A DNA stretch of 64,000 bases from Hydrogenimonas sp. (GCA_015490295.1 WFYC01000066.1:1-64000), one strand, 5' to 3'; counted from the first letter of the stretch, positions 1 to 9,419 are shown. Numbers and translations: made by a program. Notes: generated from the letters alone by a model not told the origin.

Positions 1-513
1 GAGGAATCCCTCGTGAAAAACATAAAGGGACTCAAAAGAATCCGCTTCTTCATGACATTCTCGGAGAGCTACCTTACCCATCTGAAGGTTCTAGACAACA
101 TCGGGCTTACAAGAATAGACCCTATAGAGGTGGACGGCTGCAAGGTCGTTCCCCTTCATGTCGTAAAGGCCCTGCTTCCCGACCCCGCCTCTCTGGGCCC
201 GCGCACGAAAGGAAAGACCAACATAGGCGTGGTCTGCGAAGGGGTTAAGAACGGCGAGAGAAAAAAGGTATATATCTACAACATTTGCGACCATCAGGAG
301 GCCTACAAAGAGGTATGCGCGCAGTGTGTCAGCTACACCACGGGAGTCCCCGCCATGATAGGCGCCAAGCTGATCTGCGAAGGGAAGTGGATGCGGCACG
401 GAACGGTGAATATGGAGCAGATGGACCCAGACCCCTTCATGGAGGAGCTGAACACCCAGGGGCTTCCGTGGCATGTGATAGAGATGGATCCCGACGCGAC
501 GTTCGAAGTGTAG
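1..513 (+). CDS. Carboxynorspermidine dehydrogenase (saccharopine dehydrogenase family), C-terminal part
   Basis: The open frame runs in from the left edge, so the gene is 5'-truncated; the GTG at 13 is internal. About 170 C-terminal residues remain, with the substrate-domain features of the saccharopine dehydrogenase/LYS9-like family (TKGKTNIGV, GVPAMIGAKL, a C-x2-C pair in EVCAQC). The enzyme condenses aspartate semialdehyde with a diamine and reduces the product to carboxynorspermidine or carboxyspermidine. The assignment to this branch rests mainly on the next gene, nspC, 4 bases downstream, which decarboxylates the product. This is the usual polyamine operon of Campylobacterota, which lack the S-adenosylmethionine decarboxylase route. 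Confidence 0.85.
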   Translation, partial: EESLVKNIKGLKRIRFFMTFSESYLTHLKVLDNIGLTRIDPIEVDGCKVVPLHVVKALLPDPASLGPRTKGKTNIGVVCEGVKNGERKKVYIYNICDHQEAYKEVCAQCVSYTTGVPAMIGAKLICEGKWMRHGTVNMEQMDPDPFMEELNTQGLPWHVIEMDPDATFEV

Positions 514-517
514 CGGC

Positions 518-1654
518 ATGATAGACCCGTCGAAGATTCCCACTCCCTGCTACGTATGCGAAGAGGAGCTTCTGGAGCGCAACCTCAAGATTCTCGATCG
601 CGTCCAAAGAGAGAGCGGCGCGAAGATTCTGCTTGCCCTCAAAGGTTTCGCGATGTGGAGCACATTCGACCTTGTAGGCAGGTATCTGCACGGTACGAGT
701 GCCAGCGGCCTTCACGAAGCCATGCTCGGGCGCGAGACTATGAACAGGGAGGTTCACACCTACTCTCCCGCGTTCAAAGATGAAGAGATCGAGCAGATAG
801 CGAAGATCAGCGACCATCTGATCTTCAATTCGCCGCAGCAGGTGGAGCGCTTTTTGAAAAAGGCCAAAAAAGCCAATCCGAATCTGTCGTGCGGCCTGCG
901 CGTAAACCCGGAGGTATCCTCCGCGCCGGTGGACCTCTACAACCCGTGCGCTCCATACAGCCGCCTCGGCACCATCATATCGAACTTCGACCCCTCTATC
1001 GTTCCTATGCTCGACGGCCTACACTTTCACGCCCTCTGCGAGCAGAACGTCGATGCACTCGAAGAGGTTCTAAAGAGCTTCGAAGAGAAGTTCGCGCAGT
1101 TTCTACCCGATATGGAGTGGGTCAACTTCGGCGGCGGGCACCACATTACGAGAAAAGATTACGATGTAGATAGGCTCATAGAGGTTGTGGCGGCTTTCAG
1201 GAAGCGCCACGACAGCATAACCGTATACCTCGAACCCGGAGAGGCCGTAGGGTGGCAGACCGGTCCACTCGTGGCCTCCGTGCTCGACATAGTCCAAAAC
1301 GGTATCGACATAGCCATACTCGATGTATCGGCCGAGGCGCATATGCCAGACACCCTCGCCATGCCCTACCGGGCCGAAGTGCGCGGAGCCGGAAAGCCCG
1401 GAGAGAAGCGCTACACCTACCGCCTCGGAGGGAATACCTGTCTCGCGGGAGATATCATGGGGGATTACAGCTTCGACCGTCCACTCCAAATCGGCGACAA
1501 GATACTCTTCGAAGACCAGATACACTACACGATGGTCAAAAGTACCACATTCAACGGCGTCACTCACCCCTCTATCGCTATCTGGACGAAAGAGAACGAG
1601 TTGAAGATAGTCAGACGATTCGGCTACGAAGATTTCAAAACTCGTCTCTCTTAA
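518..1654 (+). CDS. nspC: Carboxynorspermidine/carboxyspermidine decarboxylase
   Basis: 378 residues, normal for this fold-III PLP decarboxylase. The PLP lysine is K42 in LALKGF. The C-terminal part has the phosphate-binding EPGEA (239-243) and the catalytic-cysteine loop GGNTCLAGD (C308). It decarboxylates carboxy(nor)spermidine, the last step of the alternative spermidine pathway in the cytosol. It starts 4 bases after the stop of the dehydrogenase, so the two are probably co-transcribed and translationally coupled. The stop overlaps the convergent small gene on the minus strand by 4 bases. Confidence 0.95.
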   Translation: MIDPSKIPTPCYVCEEELLERNLKILDRVQRESGAKILLALKGFAMWSTFDLVGRYLHGTSASGLHEAMLGRETMNREVHTYSPAFKDEEIEQIAKISDHLIFNSPQQVERFLKKAKKANPNLSCGLRVNPEVSSAPVDLYNPCAPYSRLGTIISNFDPSIVPMLDGLHFHALCEQNVDALEEVLKSFEEKFAQFLPDMEWVNFGGGHHITRKDYDVDRLIEVVAAFRKRHDSITVYLEPGEAVGWQTGPLVASVLDIVQNGIDIAILDVSAEAHMPDTLAMPYRAEVRGAGKPGEKRYTYRLGGNTCLAGDIMGDYSFDRPLQIGDKILFEDQIHYTMVKSTTFNGVTHPSIAIWTKENELKIVRRFGYEDFKTRLS

Positions 1655-1920
1655 CTATTCAACTGCATCGAGAGCGAGGCGATCGCCTCTTCGAGAGCAT
1701 CTTTTGTCTCGTAGGTGAATATATCGGGTTCGATCTTTTCGTCTTTGTAGTGAAAGCAGATTGCGTAGTGAAGCAGGTTCACATCGTCGTTGGCCATCTG
1801 TTCGAACCACTCCAGGGAAATCGGTGTCACCGTGCCGTCTGCGTACCTGATAATCGCTGCAGGATATAGCCTTGAAACTCTCTTCATCTCTATAGTGCTG
1901 TTTTGTATTGTTACAACCAC
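1651..1920 (-). CDS. Small hypothetical protein, 89 aa
   Basis: I do not recognise this protein. It is acidic, without a signal peptide or membrane segment, and centred on IRYADGTVTPISLEWFEQM and a C-terminal acidic helix. The GTG start at 1920 is preferred because an AGGA box (minus strand, 1927-1930) lies 6 bases upstream; the internal ATG at codon 12 has no ribosome binding site. It is transcribed toward nspC and ends inside its stop. The single compact domain and good ribosome site argue for a real gene. No function can be inferred from the neighbours. Confidence 0.6.
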   Translation of the reverse strand: MVVTIQNSTIEMKRVSRLYPAAIIRYADGTVTPISLEWFEQMANDDVNLLHYAICFHYKDEKIEPDIFTYETKDALEEAIASLSMQLNS

Positions 1921-2076
1921 TTTTTTTCCTGAAACTTTCTATATTTTACAAAATTATACTATAGTATCAAAAGAGTTCGTTTCTACCGACCGATGTCCCT
2001 CCTTTTCGTTTACATGCATTAAACAAAGCGGCTTAAAATGCCGATATTACGCAAAACGATTGCGCAGAAGGGTACT

Positions 2077-3633
2077 ATGCAGACATACAATATCTACTAT
2101 GAATCAGCATTGACTTTCCACCTTTTGCCAATGGATGAGATCAACAGTGCGAAATCGGTGCTGATTCAGATATTCTCCGGCAGCTCTTCACACACGATGC
2201 TTGAAAAACTGGTCAGGGAGATCAGGGTATTTTTCCCCGATGCCGTCATAGCGGGAGTCACTACCGGCGGAGAGATATCGGACCAAAAGCTCACTTCGCA
2301 TAAAACCCTTATCTCGATATCCACTTTCAAAAAGACGAAAGTCACCTCCCTCTCGATAGATGCAATAACACCGGACAGCAGTACGGAAGCAGGCAGAATT
2401 ATGGCCCAGAAGCTTGTAAAAAAGGATACGAAGCTTCTGATTCTCTATACCGAAGGTCTCTATGTCAACGCCGACGATTTTCTTGCCGGTGTAAACGAAA
2501 CAGCCCCGGGCCTGCCTGTATGCGGCGGGGTCGCCGCAGATAACGGGAAGTTTTTCGAAACATTCGTACTTCATGACGACAAAATCCTATCAAGAGGAGC
2601 GGTTGGCATAGCGCTGAGTGGAAAGCAGCTGAATATCCAAAACGAATCTATAGAGGGCTGGGAAGTGGTCGGTCCTGCCCTAAACATCTCGGAATCCGAA
2701 AAAAACATTGTATACGAGATAAACGGCCAAAAAGCGGCCGCAACTTTCAGGCACTACCTTGGAGATCACTTCGTCGACAATCTTCCAAAAAGCGGTTTCG
2801 AGATATCTTTGGTATTCGAGCAGGACGGGTGCCTGTTAAACCGGAACGTAGTCGCCATAACCAGTGACGGTGCTCTGGTCTTCACGGGCAACGTACCGAA
2901 AGGGAGTATATGCAGATTCGGATATCTCGACAGGAACAAGATAGTGTCAGAGTCGTTTTACGGCCTGAAAATACTTAACGACACACATATCGAGAGCTTC
3001 TTCATCTACTCCGGTATGGAGCGGAAGAGGTTTTTAAAAGAGATAAGTGCCAAACAGGTTGATCTCTTTGCAAATGCAGCTTCGGTTAGCGGTTACTTCG
3101 GATATGGTGAGTTTGTACACAAAGATGGCAAAAACTGCCTCCAAAACCGCTCATGCAGCGTAATAGGCCTTAGTGAAGGCCGCGGTTCTCCCGATACGGA
3201 AGCGGTTTGCATGCTCGTACACGATCGTGAAGAGTCTGAAATACAAAGAGCGCTTTCCCACCTCGTTACGGTCGCAAACAGGGAGCTTGATGAGAAAGCC
3301 AGGCAGTTGGAGATGCTTCTGTCATACCTTCCGGCCGGCGTAATCTACTACGACAACAACCTGCATATAACCCTCTACAACGACTTGGGCCTTACCTACC
3401 TGGGACTTAACCCGGATAATGAGAACTTCAGAGATTTGAACACCCTTGAAGACGGCTGGATCGTGACACTTTTCAAAGAGACGCTCGCTCAAAACGAGAG
3501 TATAGCCGGTGGTGCGGTCAAAGATAGTTCCGACGGAAAAAAATCATATATCAGAATAAAGACCGTACCGCTGGATCAGGATGGTAAAATTGCAGGGGCC
3601 ATGGCCCTGATTCAGACGGAAGGTAAATTGTGA
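2077..3633 (+). CDS. FIST sensor protein with C-terminal PAS domain
   Basis: 518 residues. The N-terminal half matches the FIST_N pattern (ARG/IQIFSGSS entry, GVTTGGEISD, then CGGVAADNGKFFETFV), followed by FIST_C (FGYGEFV near residue 345). The last 110 residues read as a PAS fold (LEMLLSYLPAGVIYYDNNLHI, then a conserved PAS core and a GAMALIQ strand). FIST domains are proposed to bind small molecules such as amino acids. No GGDEF, kinase, HAMP or methyl-accepting output domain follows the PAS. The start at 2077 is chosen over the ATG at 2038 because AGAAGGG sits 4 bases upstream. It overlaps the following methyltransferase by 4 bases (GTGA), suggesting a coupled pair. Confidence 0.85.
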   Translation: MQTYNIYYESALTFHLLPMDEINSAKSVLIQIFSGSSSHTMLEKLVREIRVFFPDAVIAGVTTGGEISDQKLTSHKTLISISTFKKTKVTSLSIDAITPDSSTEAGRIMAQKLVKKDTKLLILYTEGLYVNADDFLAGVNETAPGLPVCGGVAADNGKFFETFVLHDDKILSRGAVGIALSGKQLNIQNESIEGWEVVGPALNISESEKNIVYEINGQKAAATFRHYLGDHFVDNLPKSGFEISLVFEQDGCLLNRNVVAITSDGALVFTGNVPKGSICRFGYLDRNKIVSESFYGLKILNDTHIESFFIYSGMERKRFLKEISAKQVDLFANAASVSGYFGYGEFVHKDGKNCLQNRSCSVIGLSEGRGSPDTEAVCMLVHDREESEIQRALSHLVTVANRELDEKARQLEMLLSYLPAGVIYYDNNLHITLYNDLGLTYLGLNPDNENFRDLNTLEDGWIVTLFKETLAQNESIAGGAVKDSSDGKKSYIRIKTVPLDQDGKIAGAMALIQTEGKL

Positions 3634-4187
3634 TAGAAGACAAAAAGAGATGGAATGAAAAATATGCCACACTGCCCATATCCATGAAACCGAGCTCTCT
3701 GCTTACAGAGCATCTAGACGAGATAGGCGGCAAGAGTGTGCTCGATATTGCCGCGGGGATGGGAAGACATGCCGGATACCTCGCCAATCTCGGCTTTAAT
3801 GTCGATGCTATGGAGTTCAGCGACATGGCGATCTCTCGACTCTCATCGATCCCCGGAGTGAGGGTCATAGAGAGAGACCTTGACGAAATAGAGGATTTTC
3901 CGAAAAGCTACGATGCTATATTGTGTTTCAACTATCTGAACCGCAGACTATTCCCGATTATTCGAAAACGTCTGCTTCCGGGCGGAGTTTTGTTGTTTGA
4001 AACTTTCGTAGAAGATGAAAGGAACGAAGGAGCTCCCGGAAAAAAGGAGTATCTCCTGAGAAAAAACGAGCTGTTAAAGGTTTTCAATGAGCTATATATA
4101 TTCGACTACAAAGAGAGGTTCGTAGAGAGACAAAACGGCCGGCGAGCTCTGATGGCATCGCTTGCCGCAATCAAAAGGGCCATATAG
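3630..4187 (+). CDS. Class I SAM-dependent methyltransferase, TehB-like
   Basis: 185 residues, one Rossmann-type methyltransferase domain. Motif I is VLDIAAGMGRHA (37-48), motif II carries the acidic E of DAMEFSD, and LPGGVLLFETF is the post-motif region typical of TehB/SAM methyltransferase 25 families. The substrate is unknown. It starts with GTG inside the FIST-PAS stop codon, so its translation is probably coupled to the sensor. Its end overlaps convergent flgH by 17 bases. Small-molecule or oxyanion detoxification, as for TehB, is a guess from similarity only. Confidence 0.85.
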   Translation: MIEDKKRWNEKYATLPISMKPSSLLTEHLDEIGGKSVLDIAAGMGRHAGYLANLGFNVDAMEFSDMAISRLSSIPGVRVIERDLDEIEDFPKSYDAILCFNYLNRRLFPIIRKRLLPGGVLLFETFVEDERNEGAPGKKEYLLRKNELLKVFNELYIFDYKERFVERQNGRRALMASLAAIKRAI

Positions 4188-4887
4188 ACTCTACGATCTT
4201 GGTACCCCACCCCTGCTGAGTCGCCTCCTTCACATCTCCCTGGGATTCGTAAAGTATCTTCGCATCGGCGATATATTTTGAATCGATCTGGTTGGTCTGG
4301 GTTATATCTTCGGGACGTATCACACCGCATACATGAAGAATCTGCTTCTGACCGTCTATGAGCATCACCCGCCTACCGTCTATATAGTAGTTGCCGTTTT
4401 CAAGAATTTTGATGATTCTCGCCGATATGTTGGTAGTGAACTTTTCGCTTCTTTGGTGACTTCCTGATCCTTTGAAACTTACGGTGGAGTCTATGTTGAA
4501 TCCTATATTGGTCAGTTTGTTTGCCTGGTTCGCTATATTGTCCATCAATCCCCCTCCGCCCGATGAGCTCATAACGCCGCCACCGAGCTTGTCCGCCGTT
4601 GTTTTGGCTATACTCTTGGTCCCGCTCGAAGAGGAGAGGATGTTTTCGTTTATGATCACCGTTACGATGTCGTTCACATTCATGGCTTTCTTATCGGAAA
4701 ATACGGGGCTGTCACCGCGTCCAAACAGGCTGCCCGGATTGTAGATAGCGGTTTGTGGCTCTTTGGGAGGCATCTGTTCCACATACTTCGGCGGCTTGAA
4801 ATCGATTCTGGCCTCGGTATTGTGTGCACTGCACCCCCCAAGCAGAAGAAGAGAGGCCAAAAGTGCCGTCAGTTCCGTTTTTCTCAT
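4171..4887 (-). CDS. flgH: Flagellar L-ring protein FlgH
   Basis: 238 residues. It is a lipoprotein with signal LLASLLLLGGC ending in a lipobox, then the conserved FlgH body (NPGSLFGRGDSPVFSDKKAMNVNDIVTV, and the C-terminal ILHVCGVIRPEDI...SKYIADAKI). It forms the outer-membrane L ring of the flagellar basal body. The start at 4887 is the ATG before RKTELTALL, with GGAG upstream; the longer open frame to 4965 has no basis. It stands alone, away from the flgI block, under its own sigma-54-type promoter. Confidence 0.96.
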   Translation of the reverse strand: MRKTELTALLASLLLLGGCSAHNTEARIDFKPPKYVEQMPPKEPQTAIYNPGSLFGRGDSPVFSDKKAMNVNDIVTVIINENILSSSSGTKSIAKTTADKLGGGVMSSSGGGGLMDNIANQANKLTNIGFNIDSTVSFKGSGSHQRSEKFTTNISARIIKILENGNYYIDGRRVMLIDGQKQILHVCGVIRPEDITQTNQIDSKYIADAKILYESQGDVKEATQQGWGTKIVESIWPF

Positions 4888-4909
4888 TCTTACCACTCCA
4901 AGCTTTTGG

Positions 4910-4915
4910 TATAAT
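4910..4915 (+). promoter_or_regulatory. Sigma-70 -10 box for yqeY
   Basis: TTTTGGTATAATTGC gives a perfect TATAAT 64 bases upstream of the yqeY ATG, preceded by a T-rich stretch, as is common in epsilonproteobacterial promoters that lack a clear -35 box. It lies in the divergent flgH/yqeY spacer. Confidence 0.6.
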
Positions 4916-4949
4916 TGCAGAAATTTTTGGACTTCTTGCATATACACCA

Positions 4950-4963
4950 GCAAAAACTGTTCC
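4950..4963 (-). promoter_or_regulatory. Sigma-54 (RpoN) promoter for flgH
   Basis: Reading the minus strand, TTGGAACAGTTTTTGCTGG has GG (4963-4962) and GC (4951-4950) separated by exactly 10 bases, the -24/-12 pattern, close to the Campylobacter/Helicobacter flagellar consensus TTGGAAC-N5-TTGC. Predicted transcription start is near 4938, about 50 bases before the flgH ATG. FlgH is a known middle-class, RpoN-dependent flagellar gene in Campylobacterota. Confidence 0.85.
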
Positions 4964-4979
4964 AACTGAAAGGTATATA

Positions 4980-5429
4980 ATGAGCGATCTTAAAAAGAGG
5001 CTTCAAAATGATCTCAAAGATGCGATGAAGCAGAAAGATACATTCAAGCGTGACGTGATCAGGTATGTTATGAGCGCGATAAAACAGATAGAGGTCGACG
5101 AAAGAAAAGAGCTCAGCGACGCGGACATCGAAGCGATACTGGTAAAGCAGATAAAACAGCGTAACGACTCCATTCAGCAGTTCAGAGAGGGTGGACGCGA
5201 CGATCTGGTAGAGAAGAACGAAAAAGAGATCCAGATTCTCAAAAGCTACCTGCCTGAGCCCATGAGCGAAGATGAAGTTAGGGAGATTATCGCAAAGATC
5301 ATAGAAGAGACAGGTGCACAGGGGATGAAAGATATGGGCAAAGTGATGGGAGCCGCAAAAAGCAAAATCGGTAGCCGCGCCGAAGGGAGGGTTATCAACC
5401 AGATAGCAAAAGAGCTCCTGAACTCCTGA
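4980..5429 (+). CDS. yqeY: GatB/YqeY domain protein
   Basis: 149 residues, full length for the stand-alone YqeY family, which resembles the tail domain of the GatB amidotransferase subunit. Visible signatures are LKDAMKQKD near the N-terminus, LPEPMSEDEVREI in the middle and GKVMGAAKSKIGSRAEGRVINQIAKELL at the end. A role with tRNA-dependent amidation has been supposed for the family but is not established. The start is the ATG at 4980 after AAAGG. A longer upstream frame overlaps flgH and is spurious. Confidence 0.9.
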   Translation: MSDLKKRLQNDLKDAMKQKDTFKRDVIRYVMSAIKQIEVDERKELSDADIEAILVKQIKQRNDSIQQFREGGRDDLVEKNEKEIQILKSYLPEPMSEDEVREIIAKIIEETGAQGMKDMGKVMGAAKSKIGSRAEGRVINQIAKELLNS

Positions 5430-5440
5430 CTCTGCAACTC

Positions 5441-5458
5441 TGCACGCAGCCGCGTGCA
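5441..5458 (+). terminator. Hairpin after yqeY, possible terminator
   Basis: TGCACGC-AGCC-GCGTGCA is a perfect 7-bp stem with a 4-base loop, 12 bases after the yqeY stop. A T5 run follows only after about 15 further bases, so intrinsic termination is uncertain. Confidence 0.4.
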
Positions 5459-5512
5459 CTCCTGAACTTGAATTTTTCCTTAAATTGTGCTATACCTCAG
5501 TTAAATAGAGTA

Positions 5513-5537
5513 AGTTACCGCCTAAACGGGTAACTTC
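5513..5537. repeat. Inverted repeat upstream of the phosphoribosyltransferase
   Basis: AAGTTACC (5513-5520) and GGTAACTT (5530-5537) form a perfect 8-bp inverted repeat with a 9-base spacer, 50 bases before the phosphoribosyltransferase start. It could be an operator or a leader hairpin; nothing decides between these. Confidence 0.4.
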
Positions 5538-5586
5538 TCGGCAAAAAGAGCTATCATATAGAAATTTTGGTTTTAGAGGAGAAGCT

Positions 5587-6240
5587 ATGTTGAAAGACAG
5601 ATTCGAGGCGGGAGAGATTCTTGCCGACAAAATAGAAGAGATGGCCCCGTTTGAGAACCCCGTCGTTTTGGCACTTCCAAGAGGAGGGGTTCCTGTCGCA
5701 TTCCGAATCGCCGAGCGAATCGATGCACCGCTCGACGTTATAATCGTGCGTAAACTGGGCGCCCCTTTCAACGAAGAGTTTGCAATAGGGGCTCTAGTGG
5801 AGGGTGAACCGGAACGTGTGGTGCTGAATGAAGAGGCCGTATACAGGCTCGGCGTCTCGAAAGATTATCTCGACAGTGTCATCGCCAAAGAGCGTGAGGA
5901 GCTGCATAGGCGTCAGAAGATGTACAGGATGAGCGAGAATCCACTCGGCAATCTCGCTGGCAAAACGGTCATTCTGGTCGATGACGGAATAGCTACGGGC
6001 TACACTATGAAAGCGGCTCTTGCCGCCATAAGGGAACAGAGCCCCGCCAAAATCATTGTGGCCGTTCCTGTAGCTCCCGCAGATACTCTGGAAGAGATGG
6101 AGCGCCTTGCCGACAAAGTGGTGGTAATAGAGACTCCCGAACCCTTCTGGGCGGTTGGAGCCCACTATGAAAAGTTCGACCAGACAAGTGATGAAGAGGT
6201 GATAGAGCTGCTGAAGGAGACTAAAGAGAAGAGAAGCTAA
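5587..6240 (+). CDS. Phosphoribosyltransferase family protein
   Basis: 217 residues. The PRPP-binding loop VDDGIATG is at 131-138 and the N-terminal [10 protein letters not shown] (29-38) is the pyrophosphate loop of type I phosphoribosyltransferases. This long, stand-alone form ([17 protein letters not shown]) is widespread, and its substrate is unknown. A strong GAGGAG precedes the ATG. The gene ends 4 bases into the convergent trpC. It has its own intergenic region with an inverted repeat, so it is probably a single transcription unit. Confidence 0.88.
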   Translation: MLKDRFEAGEILADKIEEMAPFENPVVLALPRGGVPVAFRIAERIDAPLDVIIVRKLGAPFNEEFAIGALVEGEPERVVLNEEAVYRLGVSKDYLDSVIAKEREELHRRQKMYRMSENPLGNLAGKTVILVDDGIATGYTMKAALAAIREQSPAKIIVAVPVAPADTLEEMERLADKVVVIETPEPFWAVGAHYEKFDQTSDEEVIELLKETKEKRS

Positions 6241-7028
6241 GAGTCGCCCCGCTTCAGCCTCTTCAGCGCGCCGGCTATATCATCCTGGCGCATGAAGTGC
6301 TCACCTACCAAAAAGGCATCGGCACCGGCTTCATGCAGATGCTTTACCTGTTCATGCTCGTATATCCCGCTCTCGGCCACGATTATTTTACTGTTTGGAA
6401 TAAGGGGAATGAGTCTTTCGCTAAGGCTCATATCCATCTCGAAAGTCTCGAGGTTCCGGTGGTTGATACCTATGATGTTGGCCCCGGCGAAAATCGCTTT
6501 TATGAGATCTTTCTTATCGTGTATCTCGACAAGAGCCTCCATCCCGAGGTGCCATGTATATTCCAGAAGCTCTTTAAGCTGTTTGCGCGTCAATGCCTTC
6601 GCGATCAACAGCACGAAATCGGCCCCGTATACCAGGGCTTCCACCAGCTGGTACTTGTCTATAATGAAATCTTTGCGAAGAAGCGGCATGGGTACATATC
6701 TGCGAATCTGGGTAAGATACTCTATATTCCCCTGAAAATAGTGCGGCTCGGTCAATACCGACAGAGCGTCCGCACCCCCCTCTTCATAAGCCTTGGCGAT
6801 CGTCAACGGATCGAAATCCTCTCTTATCACCCCTTTTGAGGGGCTAGCCTTTTTAACCTCGGCGATTATCCTGTATGGGTTTTCCGAGGTGGATTTGAGC
6901 ACCTTGTGAACATCTCTTGGAGGAAAGGGGTTGTAAGCCAGCGAACGGCCGAGCCACTCGAGGGGATACTCCTTTTTTCTCTTCTCCAGATCCACTTTAG
7001 TGCGTGCGATTATCTCATCGAGTATCAC
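6237..7028 (-). CDS. trpC: Indole-3-glycerol phosphate synthase
   Basis: 263 residues, a monofunctional TrpC TIM barrel that closes the pyrrole ring in tryptophan synthesis. Catalytic and phosphate-binding segments are visible: [34 protein letters not shown] and [10 protein letters not shown] prefer the GTG at 7028 (protein MILDEII...), which overlaps the stop of the upstream TPR gene as GTGA and has AGGAG 9 bases before it. The ATG at 7046 adds six residues and has a poorly placed ribosome site. No other trp gene is nearby. Confidence 0.95.
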   Translation of the reverse strand: MILDEIIARTKVDLEKRKKEYPLEWLGRSLAYNPFPPRDVHKVLKSTSENPYRIIAEVKKASPSKGVIREDFDPLTIAKAYEEGGADALSVLTEPHYFQGNIEYLTQIRRYVPMPLLRKDFIIDKYQLVEALVYGADFVLLIAKALTRKQLKELLEYTWHLGMEALVEIHDKKDLIKAIFAGANIIGINHRNLETFEMDMSLSERLIPLIPNSKIIVAESGIYEHEQVKHLHEAGADAFLVGEHFMRQDDIAGALKRLKRGDS

Positions 7029-8329
7029 TTCTTTTTGCTCCTGCATCTATTGATTTTTTCCCAATGAAGCTTGATCTCTTTATCATCGAGCCCCATCTTC
7101 TCCACAACTTTTTTCATAATATTGAGTGCCTTGTCACATCTGCCGAGCTTGTAGTAGCCCCAGGCCAGCGAGTCGAGATAGAATGGAGAATCGGGATCGA
7201 TTTTCAACGCTTTTTCGACAAGCTTCATTCCTCTTGCGATATCTATGTCATGATCTATAAGCAGATACCCGAGATAGTTTAGATACAAAGCTTCGTTGAC
7301 TCCCTTTTTGAGTGAGGACGAGAGTACATTCTCCACCTTTTTTAAAAGTTTCGGATCACTCTTTTTATCCGCAGCTTCATAAAGAAGTACCCCGTACTCC
7401 GCCTGCCATACGGGATCCAAAGTTTCATCGTAGAGCTCTTTTGCAAGTTTCAGAGCCTTTTTGTACTCTTTCGACTGCTTCAAAACAGCAAGAAGAAGCC
7501 TTTTGTCCGCATTCGACGATTCCAAAATTTCGACAGCCTTCTTGTACCGTTTTTCATAGGTGAAAATCTCGGCTGCCCTTTGTGCATACTCACTCTTCCC
7601 TGTTGCACCGTAAAGTCTTTCATAGACCGAGGCGAGGTTGTCCAGACTGTTCTCCTGCCTGTAGATTTCCGCCAGAAACAGACATACCTTTTCGCTGCAT
7701 CCGACTATTTTACTGTGCGTCTCCAACATACTGAGACTCTTTTTACGATCGTGCATCTTATGGTATAGAATCGATACCATCCTGACAAGAGAGTCGTCAT
7801 CGTGATGTTTTTCGTAATATTTCTCATACGCTTCATAAGCTTTGCGGTTCTCACCGTTCGTCAGATGGATAGATACGATCATATCGACGTTTTTGATATT
7901 GTCAGGATCGAGCAGGAGAGCTCTTTGTGCACTTTTTAGCGCATCATCTTTTCTCCCCTTTTTTATATATGCGATGGTCATAAGCCTGTACAGCTCTGCA
8001 TTTCGGGGCTCTTTTTCTATCAGAATTTTCAGATCTTTCAGCGCTTCATCATACTCCTTCAAAGCGATCAGGAGGGTAGCGGCTTCACGCAGGTATTCGG
8101 GGTTGCCCGTCTTGTCGTAGAGCTCTTTGAAAATCGTGTAGGCTCTGGCAAAGGCTCTATGCTCTTTATAGTAGAGCGCATGTATTATATAGTCGTTTTC
8201 GAGTGCGAAAGTTCTGTATCGGCTCTTTTTCTCTTTACCTTCGATCCCATGCGAAAGAGGCGCATTTTTAGTGGAACATCCGGCTATAAAAAGCAAAAGC
8301 AGTATTGGTGTTACAAGATACCTGGACAT
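7025..8329 (-). CDS. TPR-repeat lipoprotein
   Basis: 434 residues. An N-terminal signal with lipobox FIAGC is followed by tandem tetratricopeptide repeats across most of the protein (for example [53 protein letters not shown], and [32 protein letters not shown] near the end). It is probably an outer-membrane-anchored scaffold facing the periplasm. It lies in a four-gene minus-strand run (TrmN6-like, YkgJ-like, this gene, trpC) with overlapping ends. Its client is unknown. Confidence 0.85.
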   Translation of the reverse strand: MSRYLVTPILLLLFIAGCSTKNAPLSHGIEGKEKKSRYRTFALENDYIIHALYYKEHRAFARAYTIFKELYDKTGNPEYLREAATLLIALKEYDEALKDLKILIEKEPRNAELYRLMTIAYIKKGRKDDALKSAQRALLLDPDNIKNVDMIVSIHLTNGENRKAYEAYEKYYEKHHDDDSLVRMVSILYHKMHDRKKSLSMLETHSKIVGCSEKVCLFLAEIYRQENSLDNLASVYERLYGATGKSEYAQRAAEIFTYEKRYKKAVEILESSNADKRLLLAVLKQSKEYKKALKLAKELYDETLDPVWQAEYGVLLYEAADKKSDPKLLKKVENVLSSSLKKGVNEALYLNYLGYLLIDHDIDIARGMKLVEKALKIDPDSPFYLDSLAWGYYKLGRCDKALNIMKKVVEKMGLDDKEIKLHWEKINRCRSKKK

Positions 8330-8691
8330 TCGTTTCTAAGTTCCTCTTCATTATCTTTATAGTAGTCCCAAAAGGGAAATGTTCTGCATTGCAAGGGACG
8401 TACAGGGTAGATTGTACATCTGTTTGCTTCCCGGTCGAAAAAGGTGCAATCGAACTCACCTTCTACGACAACCTTCTCTTTTATCGTATACCTATACCCC
8501 GATTTTTCCAGATATTTCTCTATAAACTCGTCACTTTCTATTCCCAAATAGGCAGCCATTTGCGGAATTTTTTGAACGGAGACCCAAATGTGTCCGCTCT
8601 CACCCGTGCAGCAGTTTCCCATGCACTCTTCACACGCTTTGGAATCAAAAGTGTAGCAAAACCCCTCTTTGGTTATTAATCGATCTGACAT
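8311..8691 (-). CDS. YkgJ-family cysteine cluster protein
   Basis: 126 residues with the UPF0153/YkgJ cysteine pattern: C20-x2-C23-x3-C27-C28 (CEECMGNCC), then C82, C92 and C102 (RPLQCRTFPFW) and C122. The family probably binds a metal, zinc or an iron-sulfur cluster; no reaction is established. It overlaps both neighbours by 16-19 bases, so it is translationally embedded in this operon. Confidence 0.88.
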   Translation of the reverse strand: MSDRLITKEGFCYTFDSKACEECMGNCCTGESGHIWVSVQKIPQMAAYLGIESDEFIEKYLEKSGYRYTIKEKVVVEGEFDCTFFDREANRCTIYPVRPLQCRTFPFWDYYKDNEEELRNECPGIL

Positions 8692-9371
8692 TTTATCGTA
8701 TGTGTCCTTGCATTTTTAAATATCTCCTTCGCAGCCTCTCCGTACCCCTCTGCTTCAAAGGGTATCAGCGGCGGTAAAACGATACACTTGGCTTTTGAGT
8801 CGCTTCTGGCATGGATCATGACCAGTTTGGCAGCCCTATCCTGCCTCGGGTGTACGAACCGCATATGTTCCACGGTCAGCGAAGCGTCGTTCAAGGCGAT
8901 CAAAATATCACCTATCTGCGAAGCGTCGTAACAGAAAAAGAGATGGCCCCTGGGCTTCAAAAGGCGCTTCGCCTTGGCGAAAAAAGGCTTTGGCGGCAGA
9001 TGTGAGTTGTATCTGCACGCATGCAGATGGGGATCTTCGCTCTTAATCACATCTTCGTGGTAAAACGGAGGATTGGATACGATACAATCAAACCTCTCCG
9101 GGCACTCGAACTCCAAAAAATCTGCAAGGTGTATATCTGCTTCTATTTTATTGATTTCAGCATTTTTTCTCGCATAAGAGACCATTACGGGCTGTTTTTC
9201 CACCAGTGTCGCCTTAAGGTCGAAATCACGCGCAAGCAGCAGGCCGATCACCCCTACCCCGCACCCGACATCGAGCATATCGCCTGATGGAGAGAAGGAG
9301 CCTATGAAGTCGTACAGAAAGATCGAATCGCTGTTGAAACGGTACCCGCTCAACGGTTGGTAAAATAGCAC
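8676..9371 (-). CDS. tRNA1(Val) adenine-37 N6-methyltransferase-like (TrmN6/YfiC)
   Basis: 231 residues. The N-terminal YQPLSGYRFNSDSIFL is the substrate-recognition segment of TrmN6-type enzymes. SAM motif I is DVGCGVGVIG (34-43), and the N6-adenine methyltransferase motif IV NPPF is at 100-103. Likely role: N6-methylation of an adenosine in tRNA. The exact target base is inferred from family resemblance. The start is GTG at 9371 with GGGGAT upstream. It is the first gene of the minus-strand operon ending in trpC and is divergent from kdsB. Confidence 0.85.
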   Translation of the reverse strand: MLFYQPLSGYRFNSDSIFLYDFIGSFSPSGDMLDVGCGVGVIGLLLARDFDLKATLVEKQPVMVSYARKNAEINKIEADIHLADFLEFECPERFDCIVSNPPFYHEDVIKSEDPHLHACRYNSHLPPKPFFAKAKRLLKPRGHLFFCYDASQIGDILIALNDASLTVEHMRFVHPRQDRAAKLVMIHARSDSKAKCIVLPPLIPFEAEGYGEAAKEIFKNARTHTIKCQID

Positions 9372-9419
9372 TCTATCCCCGTTTTTTTGGTAGAATTATA
9401 CCCAAAAAAAGGGTTTTTA

